Assembly (NCBI RefSeq): GCF_022513565.1
Contig: NZ_JAKWBE010000019.1
Coordinates: 84,062 to 148,061 of the forward strand
DNA from: Streptomyces gilvus
Lineage (GTDB): Bacteria > Actinomycetota > Actinomycetes > Streptomycetales > Streptomycetaceae
Direction: 5' to 3'
DNA length: 64,000 nucleotides
The position numbers and the translations under genes are program-made. The number at the start of each line of letters is the position of its first letter. The stretch's first letter is position 1. Under the pieces are notes generated by a model, which had not been told where the DNA came from, did no database searches, and saw only the letters and a program-made list of their open reading frames with translations. This document shows, piece after piece, positions 1 to 7,858 of the stretch.

Positions 1-1507
1 CTGGTCCGGCGCCGGCGGCAACTCGTCGGTCACGGCCCATCCACCGCCCGCGGACGCGCTGGCCTCGGTTGGGCTGCTGCGCTGGGAGTTGGATCTGCCC
101 CCCGGCGGCAGCACCAGCGTGGAGTTGAGAGTACGGCCCGACAGGGTGGGGGCCGTCCGGGCCGTTGGCCGTACCGCGGTCGGCCCCTTCGCCGTCGCGC
201 GGGCGTCGGGCGACGATCCCAGGGTCCGGTCGCTCCTGCGGGCGAGCGTCGAGGACCTCCAGGCTCTGCTGCTGCGCGACCCCGCCCGCCCTTCCGACAC
301 CCACCTCGCGGCCGGCGCCCCCTGGCGCTGTGGGTCGGCACCCGCCGAAGCGCTCGCCGCGGCCAGGATGACGCTGGCGCTCGGCACCCGGCTCGCCGCG
401 GGCACGCTGCGTACCCTGGCCCGCACCCAACTCACCGGCCCAGGGCGGCAGTCCGGCCTGATCCCGGGACCACGACGGGACGCGGGCCCCCATCTGCCGC
501 CGGCCTGCACGGCCACGGAGGCCACACTGCTCTACCCCGTCCTCCTCGCGGAAGCCCGCCGCTGGGGGCTCCCCGAGCAGCAGACGGAGGAACTGCTGCC
601 CACTGCCGAACGCTGTCTGACCTGGCTGCGGACGACCATCGGCGACGGTACCTACCTCAACGACGCTGACCCGGGTGGCCCCGCCCGCTGCGAGACGCAG
701 GCGCACGCGCACCGGGCGGCACTGCTCGGTGCCGATCTTCTCGACGCCTGCGGCCGGCCGGGTGCGGAGGAGTTGCGGCAGTGGGCGCGGTCGCTGCGGA
801 CGGCGTTCCGGGAGGGGTTCTGGATCGACGATCGCGGCGGAGGCCGGCCCGCGGCCGCTCGACTCCCGGACGGCAGCCCGGTGCCGTACCTGGGCGCGGC
901 CGCCGCCCATCTGCTCGACACCGGTCTGCTCGGCGCGGGCGAACAGGCACCGGGCCTGCTCGACAAGGTGCGGACGGAACAACTCGCCAGGCTGCTCGGC
1001 GGCCCCGCCATGGACTCGGGCTGGGGGCTGAGGAGTCTGGGCACGAAGGAGCCGGGACACAACCCGTTCGGGCACAGGAGCGGGGCAGTGCGGGTGCACG
1101 AGACGGCGGTGGCCGTGGCGGGCCTCGCCGCCGCGGGCTACGAGAAGGAGGCGGGTTCGCTGTTGCATGGCGTCCTCGCGGCGGCCGAGGCCTTCGGCCA
1201 CCGGTTGCCCGAGATGTACGCGGGGGAGCAGCGCACCGAGGCGAGCGCCCCACTCCCGCACCCGGCGGCCTGTCGGCCGGCCGCCACCGCCGCGGCCGCC
1301 GGCGTGCTCCTCCTGACCACGCTCGCCGGGATCCGCCCCGACGCCCCCGCCTGCTCGGTCACGCTGCGCCCCCTACGCAGCGCGCCCCTGGGTGAGATCG
1401 TCCTGACCGGCCTACGGGTGGCCGGCGCCCCCTTCTCCGTACGGGTCGGCCGGCTCGGACTCGCCATGGTCGAGGAGGCGGCCGAAGGGCTGTCACTGGG
1501 AGTGTGA
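1..1507 (+). CDS. Glycogen debranching-type protein (amylo-alpha-1,6-glucosidase family), 5' end outside window
   Basis: The reading frame is open from base 2, so the gene starts left of the window; the TTG at 89 is only an internal codon. The first visible residues resemble the C-terminal part of the beta-rich N-terminal glycogen-debranching domain. The rest is Ala/Leu-rich and helical, as in the (alpha/alpha)6 barrel of these proteins, with motifs such as GRQSGLIP, WIDDRGGG, DSGWGLRSL and a C-terminal LPEMYAGEQR segment. The family hydrolyses or rearranges alpha-glucan branches, or acts on related sugars; the exact substrate cannot be read. Its stop overlaps an open frame leading into the NUDIX gene, so read-through transcription is possible. 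Family fairly sure, activity not. Confidence 0.72.
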   Translation, partial: WSGAGGNSSVTAHPPPADALASVGLLRWELDLPPGGSTSVELRVRPDRVGAVRAVGRTAVGPFAVARASGDDPRVRSLLRASVEDLQALLLRDPARPSDTHLAAGAPWRCGSAPAEALAAARMTLALGTRLAAGTLRTLARTQLTGPGRQSGLIPGPRRDAGPHLPPACTATEATLLYPVLLAEARRWGLPEQQTEELLPTAERCLTWLRTTIGDGTYLNDADPGGPARCETQAHAHRAALLGADLLDACGRPGAEELRQWARSLRTAFREGFWIDDRGGGRPAAARLPDGSPVPYLGAAAAHLLDTGLLGAGEQAPGLLDKVRTEQLARLLGGPAMDSGWGLRSLGTKEPGHNPFGHRSGAVRVHETAVAVAGLAAAGYEKEAGSLLHGVLAAAEAFGHRLPEMYAGEQRTEASAPLPHPAACRPAATAAAAGVLLLTTLAGIRPDAPACSVTLRPLRSAPLGEIVLTGLRVAGAPFSVRVGRLGLAMVEEAAEGLSLGV

Positions 1508-1602
1508 CCTCGCACGACGCACCACCGCACAACACCCGCGAGGAGACGGTGCGGCTCATACCGGACCGAAGTGGATCAACCATCGAGGCGACCGACGAGG
1601 GG

Positions 1603-1632
1603 AGTGTTTATCGTCAGGCAGACGACTATGAT
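1603..1632 (+). promoter_or_regulatory. Leaderless-type promoter with inverted repeat, NUDIX regulator gene
   Basis: TATGAT at 1627-1632 is a near-consensus -10 hexamer lying 6 nt before the ATG at 1639, so transcription would begin at or near the start codon. TCGTC (1611-1615) and GACGA (1621-1625) form an inverted repeat around a 5-nt spacer, between the -10 and the expected -35 position. I infer an operator, possibly for the encoded winged-helix protein itself. No good -35 hexamer is visible. Confidence 0.5.
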
Positions 1633-1638
1633 CGCCGC

Positions 1639-2397
1639 ATGCCCTACGACCCGTCAGCCTTTCCGCCCTTCGCCGTAACCGTGGACCTGGTCGTGCTGAC
1701 CGTGCGCCGCCATGCCCTGTGCGCGCTGGCGGTACGCAGGGGCGAACCGCCCTTCCAGGGCCGTTGGGCGCTTCCCGGTGGGTTCGTACGGGCCGACGAG
1801 GATCTGGCGCAGGCAGCGGCGCGCGAGCTGGTGGAGGAGACCGGACTGCGCGCCCATGATCCGTCCGTCCCCGCCCAGGACAACGGCGCGCATCTCGAAC
1901 AGCTCGCGACCTACGGCGATCCCAAGCGGGACCCCCGGATGCGGGTCGTCAGCGTCGCCCACCTCGCCCTCGCCCCCGACCTGCCGGCGCCCCGAGCGGG
2001 CGGTGACGCCAGCAACGCGCGCTGGGCACCGGTCGACGAGCTGCTGCAGCAGGGTGGTTACGGCCGGGACGGCGAACCGGTGGCGCCGCTCGCCTTCGAC
2101 CACGCCCAGATCCTCTCCGACGGCGTGGAGCGCGCCCGCTCCAAGATCGAGTACTCGTCCCTCGCCACGGCGTTCTGCCCCACCGAGTTCACCGTTGGCG
2201 AGCTCCGCCGGGTCTACGAGGCGGTGTGGGGCGTGGCGCTCGATCCACGCAACTTCCATCGCAAGGTGACGGGCACCCCGGGATTCCTCGTGCCCACCGG
2301 CGGCACGACCACACGCCAGGGCGGCCGCCCGGCACAGCTCTTCCGTGCCGGTGGCGCCACTCTGCTCAACCCGCCGATGCTGCGCCCCGAAGTGTGA
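1639..2397 (+). CDS. NUDIX domain protein with C-terminal winged helix (NrtR-like)
   Basis: This 252-aa protein carries a perfect Nudix box (G-x5-E-x7-REL-V-EETGL) at residues 48-70. It is followed by a roughly 80-residue C-terminal region resembling the winged-helix domain of NrtR-type regulators, which sense ADP-ribose compounds and control NAD metabolism genes. ATG 1639 was chosen because a -10 hexamer sits 6 nt upstream and conserved sequence begins there (PFAVTVDLVVL); an in-frame GTG at 1504 would add 45 unconserved residues. The intact Nudix box means catalysis is possible, so it may be a hydrolase, a sensor or both. No NAD gene is adjacent, so the regulatory target is unknown. Confidence 0.85.
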   Translation: MPYDPSAFPPFAVTVDLVVLTVRRHALCALAVRRGEPPFQGRWALPGGFVRADEDLAQAAARELVEETGLRAHDPSVPAQDNGAHLEQLATYGDPKRDPRMRVVSVAHLALAPDLPAPRAGGDASNARWAPVDELLQQGGYGRDGEPVAPLAFDHAQILSDGVERARSKIEYSSLATAFCPTEFTVGELRRVYEAVWGVALDPRNFHRKVTGTPGFLVPTGGTTTRQGGRPAQLFRAGGATLLNPPMLRPEV

Positions 2398-2511
2398 CGA
2401 CCCGGTTCGCGGGGCGCTATGGACCGGGTCCGGGAGCCAACGGCGAGCAAGGTTCCGAAAATGTGGGGCGACGGGCCGCGAACTGGCCCTGCGCTGCCCG
2501 AAAAAACGGAC

Positions 2512-2526
2512 ATAGCGCGCTATCTT
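2512..2526. promoter_or_regulatory. 12-bp palindrome overlapping -10 of the ABC fusion gene
   Basis: ATAGCGCGCTAT (2512-2523) is a perfect palindrome whose right arm overlaps TATCTT (2521-2526), a plausible -10 hexamer 7 nt before the GTG at 2534. A repressor bound here would occlude the promoter. It is AT-richer than its surroundings. No binding protein is identified. Confidence 0.42.
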
Positions 2527-2533
2527 GCTACGG

Positions 2534-4717
2534 GTGATCCAGGCCTTCGGACTGACCAGCAATCCCCGCAAGGACCTCCCGCCCGCCGTCGACGACGTCT
2601 CCTTCGACGCGCGAGCGGGCCACGTCACCGCGCTGCTCGGCGCAGCGGGAGCGGGCAAGACCACGGCGCTCAGACTCATGCTCGAACTCCAACAGGGCCG
2701 TGGCATCACCTACTTCAGAGGCCGTCCCCTGCACCGCATCGCCCATCCCTCGCGCGAGGTCGGCGTGCTCCTCGGAGACGTGCCGGGACACCCGGCGCGC
2801 ACGGTCCGCGGCCATCTGCGCATGCTGTGCGCCGCCGCCGGAGTCCCCGTCCGCAGGGCCGACGAGGTCCTCGAAGTGGTCGGCCTCGTCAGTCTGCGCG
2901 ACGAACGCCTCGGCACGCTCTCGCGCGGCATGGACCGCCGACTCGGCCTCGCCTGCGCCCTGCTCCCCGACCCTCACACGCTGGTCCTCGACGACCCCGC
3001 CGACGGCCTCTCCGCGCGCGAGACCCGTTGGCTGCACAGCGTGCTGCGCGCACACGCCACGCAGGGAGGCACGGTCCTGCTCACCGTGGCCGACCCCAAG
3101 GAGGCCGCCCGCAACGCCGACCGGGTCGTCACCCTGGAGCAGGGCAGACTCGTCGCCGACCAGGACGCCGCCGAGTTCGCCCGGACCCGACTGCGCCCCC
3201 GCGTCGCCGTCCGCAGCCCGTACGCCGCGCGCCTGGCCGCTCTCCTCACGAAGGAGGCCCGCGCCGCCCAGCGCTCGGTCGAGGTCGTTCGCGAGGGCGG
3301 CAACCGCCTGTCCGTGTACGGCAGTACCTGCGCCGACATCGGTGAGGCCGCCTTCCGCCACGGCATTCTCGTCCACCAACTTGCCGACGAGGTGGGTGAC
3401 ATGGGGCCAGGAGCCGGAGACGTTCACCGCGCCGGGCCGACGGCTGAGGCGCTGCGGCTAGGCGAGGCGAAGGTCGGTGAGCCCGACGCCGGTCAGATCG
3501 GTCAGACGCGCGACGAGTCCCATGCTATGGATCGGGACTGTCATGCCGAGGTCGGTCAGGTTCTTCAGCAGTGCGACGACACGACTGCGTCGGACGGGCA
3601 GGGGCACGCCGATGTCGGCAAGGTCCCCGCGGCGCGGGACGACTCGACTGTGGGGGGCGGGGACCGGTATGCCGACGTCAGCCAGGTTTCCCAGACGCGG
3701 GACGACTCTCGTGCGGCAGCCGGGGATCATGATGGCGACACTGCTCAGGATCTTCTGGCGCCAGACGTCACGCGCTCGGCAGGCTCCGACCGGCGCCCCG
3801 AAGCCGTTACGCACGCCCCCGCTGCGACCCCCGCGCCCGCCCGTCCGGCATCGAGCGTGCCTGTGCCCGCGCAAAACTCTCGTCCCGCCGAAGCTCGCTC
3901 CGCCGACCCCCTCTCCCCCCTCCCGCCCCCCATCTCCGTCCGCCCCGCCCCCAGCCCCCTCCGCCCCCTGCGCTACGAGATCCGCCGTGCCGCCGGGATC
4001 GGCACGGGGTTCCTGATCGCCGGGGCCGTACTTCTCGCGTCGGCCCTCACCGCCGTGCTCACGGCCAGGATCGGGCACACCCCGCAGGCGCGGCTGCTGG
4101 CCGCGTGGCCGTGGGAGCTGCCGTTGCCGCCCGCCGCGCTCGGGGCGGGGCTGCTCGGGGCGCTGGCCTTCGGTGACGAGTTCCGCCATCCCGCCCTGGC
4201 GGCGGACCGCGGCACCGTGCCCCGCCGGCTGGGGCTGCTCGTCGCGAAGCTCCTCGTCGCCATGGCCACCGCGCTGACCCTGGCCGTCCTGACGGTCGGC
4301 TGCGACGCCGAGCTGCTCTATGTCGTCTACGGGCAGGAGCTCACGGAAGTTCCCGGCGACTGGGCGGCGCTCGGAGCGAGTTGGGCAGGGCTCGTCGTCG
4401 GGTGTGCGTGGGCCGGGGTGCTGGCGGCGGGTGTGTTCCGGTCGACCACCGCGGGACTCGCGGCCGTGCTCGCCGTACCGGTCGTCGTCGTACCCCTCGT
4501 ACAAAAGGCCTTGGCGGGATCGTCCGTGCGGACGGCGGCCGGGTTTCCGCTGCGGTTGCGTGAGACGCTTCTGCTGCAGTGGCCCTTCGGGGGAGAGCGC
4601 TATCTTTCCGCTGTCGCGCGCGTGATCGCCCAACCCGTGGGCGGGGCAATGACGTTGTCGCTGACCGCGCTGCTCTGCGCGTATGCGCTCACGACCCTGC
4701 GCAGCAGGGTCCGGTGA
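2534..4717 (+). CDS. ABC transporter ATPase-permease fusion with degenerate NBD and repeat linker
   Basis: GTG 2534 gives 727 aa. Residues 1-240 are an ABC ATPase: Walker A GAAGAGKT at 36-43, a signature reduced to LSRGM, and Walker B LVLDDP with Asp where the catalytic Glu is usual. The switch region reads LLTVADP, without the H-loop His. Residues about 316-420 are five degenerate 21-aa repeats, followed by a Pro/Ala-rich linker. From about 475 on there are six or so membrane segments of an ABC-2-like permease. Known family: efflux of drugs or lipids. I infer weak or regulatory ATP hydrolysis. Start codon is leaderless-like, with no Shine-Dalgarno; TTG 2525 is an alternative start. Confidence 0.8.
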   Translation: MIQAFGLTSNPRKDLPPAVDDVSFDARAGHVTALLGAAGAGKTTALRLMLELQQGRGITYFRGRPLHRIAHPSREVGVLLGDVPGHPARTVRGHLRMLCAAAGVPVRRADEVLEVVGLVSLRDERLGTLSRGMDRRLGLACALLPDPHTLVLDDPADGLSARETRWLHSVLRAHATQGGTVLLTVADPKEAARNADRVVTLEQGRLVADQDAAEFARTRLRPRVAVRSPYAARLAALLTKEARAAQRSVEVVREGGNRLSVYGSTCADIGEAAFRHGILVHQLADEVGDMGPGAGDVHRAGPTAEALRLGEAKVGEPDAGQIGQTRDESHAMDRDCHAEVGQVLQQCDDTTASDGQGHADVGKVPAARDDSTVGGGDRYADVSQVSQTRDDSRAAAGDHDGDTAQDLLAPDVTRSAGSDRRPEAVTHAPAATPAPARPASSVPVPAQNSRPAEARSADPLSPLPPPISVRPAPSPLRPLRYEIRRAAGIGTGFLIAGAVLLASALTAVLTARIGHTPQARLLAAWPWELPLPPAALGAGLLGALAFGDEFRHPALAADRGTVPRRLGLLVAKLLVAMATALTLAVLTVGCDAELLYVVYGQELTEVPGDWAALGASWAGLVVGCAWAGVLAAGVFRSTTAGLAAVLAVPVVVVPLVQKALAGSSVRTAAGFPLRLRETLLLQWPFGGERYLSAVARVIAQPVGGAMTLSLTALLCAYALTTLRSRVR
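3479..3793. repeat. 63-bp tandem repeat, five degenerate in-frame copies
   Basis: Copies start at 3479, 3542, 3605, 3668 and 3731. Each encodes 21 residues; the central three share H/Y-A-D/E-V-x-Q/K-V followed by a DD pair. The first and last copies are more diverged. The unit length is a multiple of three, so copy number can change without breaking the frame of the host ABC fusion gene. Confidence 0.85.
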
Positions 4718-4843
4718 CGTCCGTCCGCACACTTTCGCCCCACCTTGTGCGCAACTCCCCGCGGGAAGCCCATTTCTTTCCGATAAGGCGTCAATTGCGA
4801 TGCGGTGAGCGATCACCCTTTCGTGTGCTTTTCACCAAAGACC

Positions 4844-4871
4844 TCAAGGGAGTTGAGGACAGCGCCGACAA
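4844..4871 (+). promoter_or_regulatory. Sigma-WhiG-like promoter of whiH
   Basis: TCAA (4844-4847), a 16-bp spacer and GCCGACAA (4864-4871) match the sigma-WhiG consensus TAAA-N15/16-GCCGATAA with one mismatch in each element. whiH is a known sigma-WhiG target in S. coelicolor. The GTG start at 4879 lies 7 nt after the -10, so the mRNA may be leaderless. GGTGA-GCGA-TCACC at 4804-4817 upstream is a possible operator for a GntR-type dimer. Confidence 0.6.
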
Positions 4872-4878
4872 AGGATCC

Positions 4879-5766
4879 GTGAGTACCCTTGCGCACACCA
4901 TGATGACCGCCGCCCGCTCCGCAGACTCCGGCCTCGCCGGCCCGGGCGAACTCGACCGCTACCCCTACGCCGAGGCGCACGTCGCCGACCGCGTCGCAGT
5001 CCCCGCCTGGGAGAGCGCCGACCCGGAGCTGGGCCGCGTGGGCCGGCGCGCCACGGGCAGCCGCGGACGCGGGCTGCACGGCCAACTCGTCCAGCAGCTC
5101 GGGCAGATGATCGTCTCCGGTGACCTCGGCGCGGACCGCCCCCTCGTGCCCGAGGAGATCGGTCAGCGCTTCGAGGTGTCCCGCACCGTCGTCCGTGAGT
5201 CGCTCCGCGTCCTGGAGGCCAAGGGACTGGTCAGCGCCCGTCCGAACGTCGGCACGCGCGTGCGTCCCGTCAGCGACTGGAACCTCCTCGACCCGGACAT
5301 CATCGAGTGGCGGGCCTTCGGGCCGCAGCGCGACGACCAGCGGCGCGAGCTGAGCGAACTGCGCTGGACCATCGAGCCGCTCGCCGCCCGCCTCGCCGCC
5401 GGGCACGGGCGCGAGGACGTCCAGCAGCGACTCGCGGACATGGTCGAGATCATGGGTCACGCCATGGGGCAGGGTGACGCGCTCACCTTCTCCCGGGCCG
5501 ACGCGGAGTTCCACTCCCTGCTCATCCAGGTCGCGGGAAACCGCATGCTGGAGCACCTCTCCGGGATCGTGTCGGCCGCGCTCCAGGTCTCCGGCGGCCC
5601 GGTCACGGGCTGCGAGCGGCCCAACGAGACGGCGCTGGCGCACCACGCCAGGATCGCCGACGCCCTGGCCGCCGGCGACGGCGCGGCGGCCGAGGCGGCC
5701 ATGCGTCAACTGCTCACCGTCCACCCCGAGGTGGAGCGTGTGGTGCCGGCGCCGCGCGAGCACTGA
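4879..5766 (+). CDS. whiH: Sporulation regulator WhiH (GntR family, FadR subfamily)
   Basis: The 295-aa protein has a Streptomyces-specific N-terminal extension (1-60). A GntR winged helix follows at about 62-130 (LVPEEIGQRFEVSRTVVRESLR), then an FCD ligand-binding domain at 145-285 with Asp/His positions typical of metal-binding FCD folds (ADAEFHSLL, HHARIADAL). WhiH is required for proper septation of aerial hyphae. Identification rests on sequence recollection, the WhiG-type promoter, and position directly upstream of hrdB as in S. coelicolor. GTG 4879 is preferred because it gives the expected length and follows the promoter; ATG 4900 or 4903 are alternatives. A strong hairpin ends the unit. 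Confidence 0.88.
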   Translation: MSTLAHTMMTAARSADSGLAGPGELDRYPYAEAHVADRVAVPAWESADPELGRVGRRATGSRGRGLHGQLVQQLGQMIVSGDLGADRPLVPEEIGQRFEVSRTVVRESLRVLEAKGLVSARPNVGTRVRPVSDWNLLDPDIIEWRAFGPQRDDQRRELSELRWTIEPLAARLAAGHGREDVQQRLADMVEIMGHAMGQGDALTFSRADAEFHSLLIQVAGNRMLEHLSGIVSAALQVSGGPVTGCERPNETALAHHARIADALAAGDGAAAEAAMRQLLTVHPEVERVVPAPREH

Positions 5767-5833
5767 CCCCGCACCACGAGTGGCGCGGACGGGTCCGCCT
5801 CCCCCTCCTGGGGCGTCGCCCGGCCGGCCGCTC

Positions 5834-5878
5834 CCGTCGGACCCCGCACCATCTGTGGGATCATGCGGGGTCCGACGG
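5834..5878 (+). terminator. Terminator after whiH
   Basis: A 15-bp perfect stem, 5834-5848 pairing with 5864-5878 (core GTCGGACCCCGCA), encloses a 15-nt loop. There is no U-tract, as is common in Streptomyces. Confidence 0.8.
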
Positions 5879-6186
5879 CGCGACGGACTCGTGGCCCGGA
5901 GGTGCCTTGGTCTGAGCCATACGTGATCTCGTATGCCCGCGTCTGACCGTTTTTGAATGCTTACGGGGTGTGACTCGGGCCACGCGGATTGGGCGTAACG
6001 CTCGTGGGAACACTGCGATGACCTAAGAGGTGACTGCCGAGGAGGGAATACGGACGCCGTTCACGGCGCTGTGCCTCTTCCCGGCCCCCGCCCGCGCCGT
6101 CGGCCCGATCCCCAAGGCCGGTGGTCGGCTCCTGTCCGTCCCGGACGGGGCCGGAAGCCGTTTTCCAACGTTCCGAGAGGTTGTTC
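5879..6186 (+). promoter_or_regulatory. hrdB upstream region, ECF-type promoter candidate
   Basis: About 300 bp without a gene. GTAAC (5995-5999), 16 bp, then CGATG (6016-6020) resembles an ECF-sigma promoter; hrdB is known to be read from ECF-type promoters (sigma-R, ShbA). The leader would be about 160 nt. GAGAGG at 6175-6180 is the ribosome-binding site for GTG 6187. I cannot assign the sigma factor. Confidence 0.35.
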
Positions 6187-7725
6187 GTGTCGGCCAGCAC
6201 ATCCCGTACGCTCCCGCCGGAGATCGCCGAGTCCGTCTCTGTCATGGCTCTTATCGAGCGGGGAAAGGCTGAGGGGCAGATCGCCGGCGACGATGTGCGT
6301 CGGGCCTTCGAAGCTGACCAGATTCCGGCCACTCAGTGGAAGAACGTACTGCGCAGCCTCAACCAGATCCTCGAGGAAGAGGGTGTGACGCTGATGGTCA
6401 GTGCCGCGGAGCCCAAGCGCACCCGAAAGAGCGTCGCAGCGAAGAGTCCGGCCAAGCGCACCGCTACCAAGACCGTCGCGGCGAAGACGGTGACCACGAA
6501 GAAGGCCACCGCCACCGCCACCCCGGCGGCGCCCGCTGTCGACACGCCGCCGGTCGACGACGACGCGCCGAAGGCCGCTGCCGCGAAGAAGCCGGCCGCC
6601 AAGAAGGCGACGCCGGCCGCGAAGAAGACCGTCGCCAAGAAGACGGCGGTCAAGAAGACCACCGCCAAGAAGGACGACGCAGAGGTCCTCGAGGAAGAGG
6701 CCCTCGAGGAGACCCCCAAGGCCGGCGACGAGCCCGAGGGCGCCGAGAGCGCGGGCTTCGTGCTTTCCGACGAGGACGAGGACGACGCGCCGGCCCAGCA
6801 GGTCGCCGCGGCGGGCGCCACCGCCGACCCGGTCAAGGACTACCTCAAGCAGATCGGCAAGGTCCCCCTGCTCAACGCCGAGCAGGAGGTCGAGCTGGCC
6901 AAGCGCATCGAGGCAGGCCTGTTCGCCGAGGACAAGCTGGCCAACGCCGACAAGCTCGCTCCCAAGCTCAAGCGCGAGCTGGAGATCATCGCCGAGGACG
7001 GCCGTCGCGCCAAGAACCACCTCCTGGAGGCCAACCTCCGTCTGGTGGTCTCCCTGGCCAAGCGCTACACCGGCCGCGGCATGCTCTTCCTGGACCTCAT
7101 CCAGGAGGGCAACCTCGGTCTGATCCGCGCGGTCGAGAAGTTCGACTACACCAAGGGCTACAAGTTCTCCACGTACGCCACCTGGTGGATCCGTCAGGCG
7201 ATCACCCGCGCCATGGCCGACCAGGCCCGCACCATCCGTATCCCGGTGCACATGGTCGAGGTCATCAACAAGCTCGCGCGCGTGCAGCGCCAGATGCTCC
7301 AGGACCTGGGCCGCGAGCCCACCCCGGAGGAGCTGGCCAAGGAACTCGACATGACCCCGGAGAAGGTCATCGAGGTCCAGAAGTACGGCCGTGAGCCCAT
7401 CTCCCTGCACACCCCGCTGGGCGAGGACGGCGACAGCGAGTTCGGTGACCTCATCGAGGACTCCGAGGCCGTCGTCCCGGCCGACGCGGTCAGCTTCACG
7501 CTCCTGCAGGAGCAGCTGCACTCCGTTCTGGACACGCTGTCCGAGCGCGAGGCGGGCGTCGTCTCCATGCGCTTCGGTCTCACCGACGGTCAGCCGAAGA
7601 CCCTCGACGAGATCGGCAAGGTGTACGGCGTCACGCGCGAGCGCATCCGTCAGATCGAGTCCAAGACGATGTCGAAGCTGCGTCACCCCTCGCGTTCCCA
7701 GGTGCTGCGCGACTACCTGGACTAG
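6187..7725 (+). CDS. hrdB: Principal RNA polymerase sigma factor HrdB (sigma-70 group 1)
   Basis: This 512-aa protein directs RNA polymerase to housekeeping promoters. It has a conserved N-terminal module (1-75), a Lys/Ala/Thr-rich low-complexity region typical of actinobacterial group 1 sigmas (about 75-175) and an acidic stretch. Region 1.2 begins at DPVKDYLKQIG. Region 2 includes YATWWIRQAITRAMADQART, which holds the -10-contacting residues, and region 4.2 ends in VTRERIRQIESKTMSKLRHP. GTG 6187 is fixed by GAGAGG 6 nt upstream and the characteristic MSASTSRTLPPEIAESV start. Monocistronic, between the whiH hairpin and its own terminator. Confidence 0.97.
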   Translation: MSASTSRTLPPEIAESVSVMALIERGKAEGQIAGDDVRRAFEADQIPATQWKNVLRSLNQILEEEGVTLMVSAAEPKRTRKSVAAKSPAKRTATKTVAAKTVTTKKATATATPAAPAVDTPPVDDDAPKAAAAKKPAAKKATPAAKKTVAKKTAVKKTTAKKDDAEVLEEEALEETPKAGDEPEGAESAGFVLSDEDEDDAPAQQVAAAGATADPVKDYLKQIGKVPLLNAEQEVELAKRIEAGLFAEDKLANADKLAPKLKRELEIIAEDGRRAKNHLLEANLRLVVSLAKRYTGRGMLFLDLIQEGNLGLIRAVEKFDYTKGYKFSTYATWWIRQAITRAMADQARTIRIPVHMVEVINKLARVQRQMLQDLGREPTPEELAKELDMTPEKVIEVQKYGREPISLHTPLGEDGDSEFGDLIEDSEAVVPADAVSFTLLQEQLHSVLDTLSEREAGVVSMRFGLTDGQPKTLDEIGKVYGVTRERIRQIESKTMSKLRHPSRSQVLRDYLD

Positions 7726-7745
7726 ATCGCGGTCCTACGACAGTC

Positions 7746-7776
7746 AAGGCCCGGTTCCCCTCGGGAGCCGGGCCTT
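7746..7776 (+). terminator. Terminator after hrdB
   Basis: AAGGCCCGG (7746-7754) pairs with CCGGGCCTT (7768-7776) around a 13-nt loop, 20 nt past the hrdB stop. Confidence 0.85.
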
Positions 7777-7858
7777 GTCGTGCTGTCGCGCGGGTGCGGG
7801 GTGCGGCGCGCTGGATCACTCTGGGTTTCCGATCGTCATCCCAGTGTGAGGAGCGCGC

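Noticed and set aside
3479..3793. The 63-bp repeat considered as a CRISPR array
   Set aside because: Repeats are contiguous, degenerate and in frame, with no unique spacers and no cas genes.
4779..4786. TCCGATAA upstream of whiH as an alternative sigma-WhiG -10
   Set aside because: No TAAA-like -35 at 15-16 bp upstream; the site at 4844-4871 is better in both elements and position.
3458..4816. Minus-strand frame across the 63-bp repeat, looking leucine/valine-rich
   Set aside because: The repetitive look comes from the tandem repeat read backwards; the rest is low-complexity shadow.
6061..7686. 541-codon minus-strand frame opposite hrdB
   Set aside because: Shadow frame; hrdB on the plus strand is unambiguous.
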